A stretch of DNA of 33,449 nt, from contig CAYOBW010000044.1 of assembly GCA_964402115.1 (NCBI GenBank), positions 1 to 33,449 on the forward strand. Direction: 5' to 3'. This stretch comes from CAYOBW01 sp964402115 (GTDB lineage Bacteria > Verrucomicrobiota > Kiritimatiellia > UBA8416 > CAYOBW01). Below, one piece after another: positions 1-6,557 of the stretch (position 1 is its first letter; each line of letters starts with the position of its first letter). Made by a program: the position numbers and the translations under genes. The notes below the pieces were generated by a model that saw nothing but the letters and a program-made list of their open reading frames with translations, had not been told where the DNA came from and did not search any database.

Positions 1-134
1 CATCCTTCCCTCAACCCAGCGGTCGGACCGTAGCGTCGCGTTGACTTCGCCAGATGCGAAGTGCCGTTTTATCCTTGAATAACCCGCCATAATATGCACC
101 ATCATCACCAAACAACCCCCATAGAGGTGCACAT

Positions 135-1556
135 GTGAAGCGTGTTGCGCTGGAGTACCTGTCGGAATGGAAGATCCGCCAGAAGCGGAAGCCTCTAGTC
201 GTCAGAGGTGCGCGCCAAGTTGGTAAGTCCTACCTGGTCAAGGACTTCGCCAAGCGCCAGTTCGCCAGCCATCTCACGATCAACGCCGACCGGGACAGAG
301 CGTTCCTCAGGCGCATCGTGGACGAGACCCCGGCTCGCATGCTTCAGTTGATGGAGTTGGAGTACGGACTCCGCCTGATTCCCGGTCAGAGCCTCGTCTT
401 CTTCGACGAGATCCAGGCGGTTCCCGAGCTCTTCGCCAGACTCCGGTACTTCTACGAGGAAGTCCCGGATCTGCATGTGATCGCCGCGGGGTCGCTTCTG
501 GATTTCATCCTGGAGGACCATTCCTTCTCGATGCCGGTCGGGCGGATCGAGTACCTGCACCTTGGCCCTATGACATTCGGCGAATTCCTCGACGCCACAG
601 GTCACGAGCACTGGAACGTGTTCCTGGCCTCTTTCGGCTGCCATGACGCGATGCCGGACGCCGCCCACGCAACGCTCGGAAAGCTCTTCCGAACGTTCGT
701 GACGCTCGGCGGCATGCCGGAGGTGGTCGACACCTACGCGCACACCGGCTCCCTGCTGGAGGCCGACCGCGTCAAGGAGTCCATCCTCGGCACGCTACGC
801 GATGACTTCGCCAAGTACGGCCGGCGGGTCAATCACGATCGGCTGCTCAAGGTCTTTGAACGACTTCCATCCTTGGTGGGACAGAAGTTCAAGTACGTGA
901 ACGTCTCCCGCGACGAATCGGCGCGGGAGATTGGCCGCTGTCTCCATCTGCTGGAACTCGCGCGACTGGTTTATCGGGTGCGGCGCTCTGCATGTTCCGG
1001 TCTGCCGCTGGGCGCGGATGCGCGCGACGAGGCCTTCAAGGTGTTATTTCTGGACGCCGGCCTGCTCCTGCGCGCCTGCGGGCTGGGGGCTGTCGCCGTG
1101 GAGCGGGCGCCGGACCTGCTGCTGGTCAATGCGGGCTCTGTAGCCGAACAGGTCGTCGGGCAGCACCTGCTCCATGCGCGTCCCTGCTGGGAAATGCCGG
1201 AGCTCCACTACTGGGCGCGGGAGAAACCGACGTCGGCCGCGGAGGTGGACTACGTGATCGCCCCGGCCGGGCAGATCGTGCCCGTGGAAGTCAAAGCCGG
1301 GAAGACGGGCACGCTTCGGTCGCTCTGGCAGTTCGTGGCCGAGAAGAAGGCGACGCTGGCGTTGCGGTTCAATACGGACAGGCCCTCCGTGCTCGATGCC
1401 GCCGACACCATGCACGACGGCGCCCGGATAGCCTACCGCCTGCTCTCTCTGCCCCTGTATCTCATCGATCATGCCCACCGGTTGACGCAGGAGGCGCAGG
1501 AGCACGAACCGCGGATCGACGACCTCGAGAAGGGCGTCGCGATCGAGTTCGAATGA
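135..1556 (+). CDS. AAA_14-type ATPase with DUF4143 C-terminal domain
   Basis: This 473-residue protein has the AAA_14 plus DUF4143 architecture, a widespread family of ATPases of unknown role, often multicopy and in variable loci. The Walker A motif GARQVGKS is at residues 25-32 and the Walker B motif LVFFDEIQ at 87-94. The family blocks AAGSLLDF (117-124) and MPVGRIEYLHLGPMTFGEF (133-151) are intact. The C-terminal half ends in a PD-(D/E)XK nuclease-like core: E370, D372 and the VEVKAG strand with E385 and K387. The start is a GTG at 135; it places the usual short N-terminal helix before Walker A. The last 13 residues (about 461-473) lie beyond the normal family end near LLSLPLYL and are encoded by a 73-bp repeat that recurs at 5168. 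A second, broken member of the family lies at 5456. Cytoplasmic; substrate unknown. Confidence 0.93.
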   Translation: MKRVALEYLSEWKIRQKRKPLVVRGARQVGKSYLVKDFAKRQFASHLTINADRDRAFLRRIVDETPARMLQLMELEYGLRLIPGQSLVFFDEIQAVPELFARLRYFYEEVPDLHVIAAGSLLDFILEDHSFSMPVGRIEYLHLGPMTFGEFLDATGHEHWNVFLASFGCHDAMPDAAHATLGKLFRTFVTLGGMPEVVDTYAHTGSLLEADRVKESILGTLRDDFAKYGRRVNHDRLLKVFERLPSLVGQKFKYVNVSRDESAREIGRCLHLLELARLVYRVRRSACSGLPLGADARDEAFKVLFLDAGLLLRACGLGAVAVERAPDLLLVNAGSVAEQVVGQHLLHARPCWEMPELHYWAREKPTSAAEVDYVIAPAGQIVPVEVKAGKTGTLRSLWQFVAEKKATLALRFNTDRPSVLDAADTMHDGARIAYRLLSLPLYLIDHAHRLTQEAQEHEPRIDDLEKGVAIEFE

Positions 1557-1586
1557 GGGGAGAATGAGGATTGGAGTGGATCGTAT
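1514..1586 (+). repeat. 73-bp direct repeat, copy A (gene tail plus stop codon)
   Basis: This segment matches 5168-5240 at 70 of 73 positions; the differences are at repeat positions 17, 45 and 57. It encodes the last residues of the first ATPase (IDDLEKGVAIEFE), contains its TGA stop, and runs 30 bases past it. The other copy follows an unrelated gene, so the repeat is not explained by gene homology. It resembles a short coding-compatible mobile or recombined element, but no target duplication is visible. Confidence 0.85.
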
Positions 1587-1695
1587 TGACTGTAGGATGA
1601 ACGTGTCAAAGCCCCCATTTGCCACAGGCTTCCCTTCTTCCCGAAAATTGTGTCGATAATCCGGCGGGCACCCATTTGCCAACCGGGAGCATGGC

Positions 1696-3210
1696 ATGGA
1701 AACGCATACCGAATCGGCTGATGACGCGCCGGTGGCCGTTGCGGAACGGACGTACGCGGTGGCGTACCAGACCCTTGCGGGCGTCAATTACAACTCTTTC
1801 TTCCGCGGCAAGGGGACTCTGGTGGTGCAGGTGGCGCGGACGGAGGGCTGCCGCTTCGAGTTCTCCGGCTGCACGCGCAAGCGGTCTGCCGGGGCGCAGC
1901 CCGTTACGCGGACGTTTGGCCCGGCTGACATCTGGAATGTCGCGGTGCGCGGACGCGAAGTGCGTTTCATGACGTCTGGCGGCGCAGCTGGCGCGCGCAA
2001 GCTGCCCTTTGTGTTCTTCTGTGTCGACGCCGACGCGGCCGCCACCGTCGCGTGCCTGCTGCCGCGCCACACCGACGCCGACGACCAAGCCGCGCGGGAG
2101 TTCGCCGCCCGGTGCGCGGCCTTACCCGCGGCCTCGCGGCCATGGGGCTCCGTCACGAATCTGGTCATTGCGACGAATGTCGTGGCCTTTATCAGCATGG
2201 CCGCCTTCCTGGACGCGGGCTGGTTCAACGTGACGAGCCTCGCGCCATATGTGCGCTGCGGCGCCAACAACGGCGGGGCAACGACCGATGGCGCCTGGTG
2301 GCGTCTGCTCACGAGCATGTTCATGCACTTCGGGCTCCTGCACCTTGCGCTGAACATGTGGGCGCTCTTCCAAGCCGGTCGTCTCGTGGAGAAGCTGTTC
2401 GGCCGCGGGCTGTACGCGGCCGTCTATCTTGGCAGCGGCCTGGCGGGCGGGTTTGCCAGCATTCTCTGGAACGGGGACCGGCTGTGGAGCGCGGGGGCGT
2501 CGGGGGCGATCTTTGGCGTGTATGGCGCCCTGCTGGGCTACCTGTTCCACGAGCAGCAGGCTCTACCGCGCAGCGTGCTGCAGCCGATGCTCAAGAGCAC
2601 GCTTGGCTTTGCCGGCTACAACCTGCTGTATGGCGCCTTGCATGCCGGCATAGACAACGCCGCGCATGTCGGCGGTTTCCTGGGCGGCCTGGCGCTGGGC
2701 TGGTTGACCGCCCTGCCGCTGGATCTCGCGGCGCGGCGGCAGCTCATGCCGCGGCGCGGCGTGACCGCCTTCGTCGCCATTGTCGCCTTCAGCCTGGCCG
2801 GAGTCTGGTGCACGCCGCGCTACCCCTACCGGATGCAGGACGAGCTGGCCTGGGCGGCGGCTAACAAAATCCCCGGGGAACAGGAGCAGGCGCTCATCGG
2901 CCGCCAGTCGAAGCTCATGCGCAACCTCCAGCGCGAAGCGGGATGCGACGAGATGTGTCGCCTGCTCACGGACGAGATCATTCCCTTCTACGGGCGGTGG
3001 CGGCAGACGGTTGGGGCGCTGGCGCTTGCGCCCGGGCGCTTGACGGAGCGACGCCGGCAGGCGTTCAACAGGGCGCTCGACATGCGGATCGCGAACTACC
3101 GTCGTCTGGTTGCCGGCGTGCAGGCGCGCGACAACGCAGCGATCGTGGCGTACGTGCAGGAGGATTACCGGATCGGCATCGAGATCGCCCGCATGGCGGC
3201 GATCAAGTAG
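1696..3210 (+). CDS. Rhomboid-family intramembrane serine protease with N- and C-terminal extensions
   Basis: This 504-residue membrane protein carries a rhomboid core at about 150-375. Transmembrane segments include 152-172, 203-222, 237-257 and 268-285. The rhomboid signatures are WWRLLTSMFMHFGLLHLALN (201-220), the catalytic serine in GASG (S269) and the catalytic histidine in AAHVGG (H324), so the Ser-His dyad is intact. Rhomboids cleave substrate transmembrane helices within the membrane. Residues 1-145 form a soluble region with no family I recognise. Residues 375-504 are a charged, mostly helical tail. The ATG at 1696 has a GGGAG-type ribosome site at 1684-1688. An earlier ATG at 1691 is in another frame. 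No neighbour suggests a substrate. Confidence 0.9.
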   Translation: METHTESADDAPVAVAERTYAVAYQTLAGVNYNSFFRGKGTLVVQVARTEGCRFEFSGCTRKRSAGAQPVTRTFGPADIWNVAVRGREVRFMTSGGAAGARKLPFVFFCVDADAAATVACLLPRHTDADDQAAREFAARCAALPAASRPWGSVTNLVIATNVVAFISMAAFLDAGWFNVTSLAPYVRCGANNGGATTDGAWWRLLTSMFMHFGLLHLALNMWALFQAGRLVEKLFGRGLYAAVYLGSGLAGGFASILWNGDRLWSAGASGAIFGVYGALLGYLFHEQQALPRSVLQPMLKSTLGFAGYNLLYGALHAGIDNAAHVGGFLGGLALGWLTALPLDLAARRQLMPRRGVTAFVAIVAFSLAGVWCTPRYPYRMQDELAWAAANKIPGEQEQALIGRQSKLMRNLQREAGCDEMCRLLTDEIIPFYGRWRQTVGALALAPGRLTERRRQAFNRALDMRIANYRRLVAGVQARDNAAIVAYVQEDYRIGIEIARMAAIK

Positions 3211-3290
3211 GCCCCGGCGATCCAATTCGGACGGCACATGCCGAGTGTGCCAGGTGATTTGCGGCGCGTTGCACGGCATTATCAGGCAGC

Positions 3291-3356
3291 ACTGGGAGCG
3301 GGGGCGTCTCGCCCCCGTAACGAGAAGGCCGGGGGCGGGACGCCCCCGCTCCCAGT
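3291..3356. repeat. 66-bp near-perfect palindrome
   Basis: The left arm starts ACTGGGAGCGGGGGCG at 3291. The right arm ends with its reverse complement at 3356. The arms are about 26 bases long and differ at one position (T versus C), which a G-U pair would tolerate in RNA. The spacer is about 14 bases. Each arm also folds on itself (GGGGGCG facing CGCCCCC). No T-tract follows and no clear target duplication flanks it. It could be a REP- or MITE-like unit, or act as a terminator after the rhomboid gene. Confidence 0.75.
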
Positions 3357-3501
3357 TACCGGGTCGGCTGTGCCCGGCTGAGATCCTTGCGACCGCTGCC
3401 ATCGCACCCATGCCGTGCGCGCATGGAGCTACAGCCTGAACCCCTACAGCCTACTACCCTTTCCAGGTTCAGCGCGCCGCATGTGCGCCCACCTCGCACG
3501 T

Positions 3502-3585
3502 GGCTCCGCGGAGCGTCGCCCTCCCGGAGCGATTCCTGTGCAGCCTGCATAACACCGCGAGGGAGGGCGAGTGTCCTCACGAGCC
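3502..3585. repeat. Imperfect inverted repeat
   Basis: The sequence at 3502-3525, reverse-complemented, begins GGGAGGGCGA and ends GAGCC. The segment at 3561-3585 begins and ends the same way, with several mismatches between. This looks like a degraded palindromic repeat with a 35-base spacer. Confidence 0.4.
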
Positions 3586-3836
3586 GCGCGACGCCAGCGC
3601 AACGCTGACTACTGCACAGATCAATACAGCGAATGTCCCCGATTTCCACGGGCACCGTTCTTCCACGTTGGACGGTGCTCCGGCGCCGTCTGCGGGATTC
3701 GCGGGGTGAAACAGACAGCGGGCGGATCGACGGGGCCAGAACCCCCGACGGCACGCTTGCACCCTCCAATTCGCTTCTGGCATAGTCCGTAACACGTAAT
3801 CGCTGCCGCCTGGTGCTCAAACGGTGGACGTTTCAG

Positions 3837-3865
3837 CCGGCGCGGCGGTCTGCCGCCGGCGCCGG
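3837..3865. repeat. GC-rich hairpin ahead of the AsmA-like gene
   Basis: CCGGCGCGGCGG at 3837-3848 can pair with CCGCCGGCGCCGG at 3853-3865 with a one-base bulge. The reading frame of the downstream gene stays open through it, back to 3813. The repeat-like character argues that this part is not genuine coding sequence and that translation starts later. Confidence 0.5.
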
Positions 3866-3911
3866 GTGGACGAAGGCGGCGGAAGAGGCGTCCAACCGAA
3901 GCAGGAACGAG

Positions 3912-5117
3912 GTGATCTCCGTGCAGTCTCACACCACCGGAAAACGCGGTTGCGGTTGCCTGCTGAATCTGCTGATCGCGTTCGTGGTGCTTGTGCTGGC
4001 CCTGGTGACCGGCGTCTACGTGGTCGTGATGCATACCGCGTGGCCGCTTCGCAAGGCGGCCGCACTGGCCGAACGAGCGGGCGCCGTGGCGAACCTGCGG
4101 ATTGCCGGCGTCTCCGGCTCCCTCGCGTCCGGCGTGTGCTTCACATCGGCGACCTGGACCGACGGGGAGATGGCCGATGTGCGGATCATTTACAGCGGCC
4201 TCATGGATCTTGTTCGAAGGAAGCAACTGATTCTCCGCGAGGTCCATATCGGCAAGGCGCACTTCTCGGTGATGGGTTCGCGCGAGGGCCAGAAAGACAC
4301 CGCTTCCACAACGAACGCCGCTCCCGGGGGGGCATCCGGCGACTGGCCGCTCAAACGGTTCCAGATTGACCGCTTGACGCTGGCGGACATCGTGCTGACG
4401 AACCGGCAGACAGGATTCAGCCTGGCCATTCCGGCGCTTGAATGGACCGGCTTCAAGGCGGAGAAGGGCAACGTAATCTTCGGCCAGTTGAAGGCCGACA
4501 CCGACCGCTTCCGGCTGGTCACGAAGGACGCGCCGTCGGCGGAGTTCCAAAGGCGAATCGAGGGCACGCTCCTGCCGAAACTGCATCCGAACATTCGGCG
4601 TCCGATCACGTTTATCGCCGATGTTGGCTGTGCCGGCGGCAACATGACTTGTCGGGTGAGCGCCTTCGACGGCAAACTCGACTTCGAAATGAAACCGGAT
4701 CACACCGGTTCGCTGCGCTGCACGGGGCTCGATCTGGCCGATTACTTTGGCGCGACGTTGCCGCGGAAGTTGACGATGGAGATGGCCGTCGTCGCTGGCG
4801 CCGAAAAGACGGCGTACCCGATTGAAGTGCGTGGCGGCACGTTCACGCTGGGCGTCCGTACATTCGAGATTCCGGCGCAGGATGCGTTCGCGACCAACCT
4901 CGTGTTCGCCGTGAGTCGGGAGGCCGGCGAGGCATTCCGCTATGAACTGGTTGTGCAGGAAGGCTCGTCGCGCATCCGGCATCGGCTCACCGCGCAGCCG
5001 CCCCTCAGCCCGCAAGACACTCTGGCGAACGTGTTCTACGGAAAGAACTTCTCCAGCCTCACGCGCGGCGAACAAGACGATATCGACGGGAAGCGCCCGT
5101 TGTTCCAGTTGGAATAG
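3912..5117 (+). CDS. Single-pass membrane protein, AsmA/TamB-like (tentative)
   Basis: This protein of about 401 residues has one N-terminal transmembrane segment (LLNLLIAFVVLVLALVTGVY, roughly residues 16-35 from this start). A beta-rich, presumably periplasmic body follows. The pattern after the anchor (LRIAGVSGSLASG, then a region predicted to be amphipathic strands) resembles the N-terminus of AsmA/DUF748/TamB-like proteins, which act in envelope lipid transport; the assignment is by pattern only. I chose GTG at 3912 because AGGA lies 7 bases upstream and because the longer frame (from 3813) runs through a GC-rich hairpin. GTG at 3921 is an alternative. The gene ends at an amber TAG (5115-5117), but the same frame stays open for 30 more codons and ends in the 73-bp repeat tail, so the stop may be a recent nonsense mutation. 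Confidence 0.6.
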   Translation: MISVQSHTTGKRGCGCLLNLLIAFVVLVLALVTGVYVVVMHTAWPLRKAAALAERAGAVANLRIAGVSGSLASGVCFTSATWTDGEMADVRIIYSGLMDLVRRKQLILREVHIGKAHFSVMGSREGQKDTASTTNAAPGGASGDWPLKRFQIDRLTLADIVLTNRQTGFSLAIPALEWTGFKAEKGNVIFGQLKADTDRFRLVTKDAPSAEFQRRIEGTLLPKLHPNIRRPITFIADVGCAGGNMTCRVSAFDGKLDFEMKPDHTGSLRCTGLDLADYFGATLPRKLTMEMAVVAGAEKTAYPIEVRGGTFTLGVRTFEIPAQDAFATNLVFAVSREAGEAFRYELVVQEGSSRIRHRLTAQPPLSPQDTLANVFYGKNFSSLTRGEQDDIDGKRPLFQLE

Positions 5118-5167
5118 GATCCGGAGGTTCTCGACAGGCTGCGGGCACTCAGCGTGCCCGGCCACAT

Positions 5168-5240
5168 GATCGACGACCTCGAGCAGGGCGTCGCGATCGA
5201 GTTCGAATGAGCGGAGAATGAGGCTTGGAGTGGATCGTAT
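5168..5240 (+). repeat. 73-bp direct repeat, copy B
   Basis: This copy matches 1514-1586 at 70 of 73 positions. Read in the frame of the AsmA-like gene, past its TAG stop, it encodes MIDDLEQGVAIEFE and the same TGA stop (5208-5210). Copies A and B are direct repeats about 3.65 kb apart, bracketing the rhomboid and AsmA-like genes. Confidence 0.85.
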
Positions 5241-5250
5241 GGGCCCGCCT

Positions 5251-5326
5251 GCGCCCATGCTACGGACATGACAGCATGGCGCGAAAGCGTCTGATTCTGT
5301 AACGAAACACCATTGCTTTTCGTTAC
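5251..5326. repeat. Two adjacent hairpins upstream of the decayed ATPase gene
   Basis: The first hairpin pairs GCGCCCATGCT (5251-5261) with AGCATGGCGC (5273-5282), with one bulged C and an 11-base loop. The second pairs GTAACGAAA (5299-5307) with TTTCGTTAC (5318-5326), a perfect 9-bp stem with a 10-base loop. Neither is followed by a T-tract. They could be operators, end-of-transcript structures for the AsmA-like gene, or repeat debris. Confidence 0.55.
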
Positions 5327-5455
5327 GGATTGAGGCCCGCCACCCAGTTGATTGGGTAGGCAGCCGGGACGCACCTGCCGCAATAATCGACTTTCGCGGA
5401 CACAACAAACGCGGATTATGCACATTTGATGGTTCAAACAGGGGTATGTTGCATC

Positions 5456-6315
5456 ATGATCGCAAGGCGCTCGGCAGACTACCTCAAGAGTTGGCATGCC
5501 AAGCCGCACAGAAAGCCGCTGATCTTGCGGGGTGCCCGGCAGGTGGGCAAGTCCACGCTTATCCGGCAGTTCGCGGCAGGCCACGGCTTGGCACTCAACG
5601 AGATAAACCTGGAGAAGCATCCGGAACTTGATGGGATATTCAAGAGCCTGGATGTGAAGCGTATCCTTCTGGATATCGAGGGATTGCTCGGTAGAAAGAT
5701 CGGGAGCGAACGCAGCCTGCTCTTTCTTGATGAAGTGCAGGCGACGCCGCATGCCCTGGCCGCGTTGCGGTACTTCTACGAGGAACGACCCGAGTTGCCC
5801 GTCGTCGCGGCTGGCTCCCTTCTGGAGTTCACTTTGGCGAAACACGCCTTTTCCATGCCAGTCGGACGGGTCGAGTATCACCACCTTGGCCCCCTGACCT
5901 TCAGCGAGTTCATCGCCTGTACTGAACCGGACCTGAACCCGTGGCGCGAGGCCGCCGCCCGCTTCGAGACGGTTCCCGAAACGGCGCATCGCCGACTCCT
6001 TTCACGGCTGCGGGAGTTCCTCTATGTCGGAGGCATGCCGGAGGCGGTTCATTGAAGTCGCTGCAGCAGTTCGCGCTGGAAAAGAACGTGCGTCAGGCCG
6101 TGCGTTTCGATCTGAATCCGTCGTCGAAAGTGACGGCGGCATATCGCGCGCGATGGGGCGAGGCGGCAAGCGCTGTGACCTTCGAACTGCTGTCGCTTCT
6201 CCTGTATGCCGTGGAGGCACTGCCGCTTTCCGATCCTGTCCCGGCCAAGCACGGCGCCAGTGATGGTTGCGAAGAGGTCGTCGGGGGGGCTTGTGGTCGG
6301 CAGAACCAGGCATAG
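5456..6315 (+). pseudogene. Second AAA_14/DUF4143 ATPase, broken by an internal deletion
   Basis: The N-terminal 200 residues match the first ATPase in order: Walker A GARQVGKS, Walker B SLLFLDEVQ, AAGSLLEF, MPVGRVEYHHLGPLTFSEF and YVGGMPEAV. The frame then stops at 6053-6055. Directly after the junction, in another frame (about 6050-6315), the family C-terminus resumes: SLKSLQQFALEKNVRQAVRF, then FELLSLLLYAVEALPL. Compared with the intact gene, about 194 codons are missing, including the EVDY and VEVKAG nuclease-like strands, and the join is out of frame. I placed the start at ATG 5456, which matches the intact copy; ATG 5429 is possible. The N-terminal ATPase fragment might still be made. 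Confidence 0.85.
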
Positions 6316-6372
6316 GGGTCAAAGGTTCCTGATCCCCCGCTTCGGGCACGATGCGCTCGGCTGCGCCAAGTA

Positions 6373-6523
6373 ACTGCGCTTCAGCAGTTCTCATTATGGC
6401 CACCGGCAGGTGTCTGAGACCGGCTAAAGCCGGGACTCCAAACGGGTTTCCAGCGCGTATACGCCGTTCGGAGTCCCGCCTTCAGGCGGTTTTAGGCCAT
6501 AATGAGAACTGCTGACTGCGCTT
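6373..6523. mobile_element. MITE-like element (133 bp) with 9-bp target duplication
   Basis: A perfect 19-bp terminal inverted repeat, CAGCAGTTCTCATTATGGC, occurs at 6382-6400 and, reverse-complemented, at 6496-6514. The 9-bp direct repeat ACTGCGCTT flanks it exactly (6373-6381 and 6515-6523). A second inner inverted repeat (about 6420-6445 against 6466-6491, 22 of 26 positions matching) lets the whole element fold into a long hairpin. There is no gene inside. Perfect ends plus an exact flanking duplication are the hallmark of transposition, so this is a non-autonomous element moved by a transposase elsewhere. It sits 34 bases before the giant gene and could affect its expression. Confidence 0.88.
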
Positions 6524-6557
6524 GACGAGTGCGGGACGCTGCGTGATTCTACCGCCC

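Larger units (their letters stand above)
3211..3911. other. Gene-poor repeat-bearing intergenic region
   Basis: About 700 bases between the rhomboid gene and the likely start of the AsmA-like gene. I find no convincing coding region here. Three palindromic structures lie in it: a strong 66-bp palindrome (3291-3356), an imperfect inverted repeat (3502-3585) and a GC-rich hairpin (3837-3865). The short open frames overlap on both strands and look like by-products of high GC content. Confidence 0.6.

Noticed and set aside
1614..1681. An 11-base direct repeat, CCCATTTGCCA, at 1614-1624 and 1671-1681
   Set aside because: It is short, has no inverted ends around it and could be chance; no regulator or element can be named.
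3387..3820. Several short open frames in the intergenic region before the AsmA-like gene
   Set aside because: They overlap on both strands, run through palindromic sequence and match no family.
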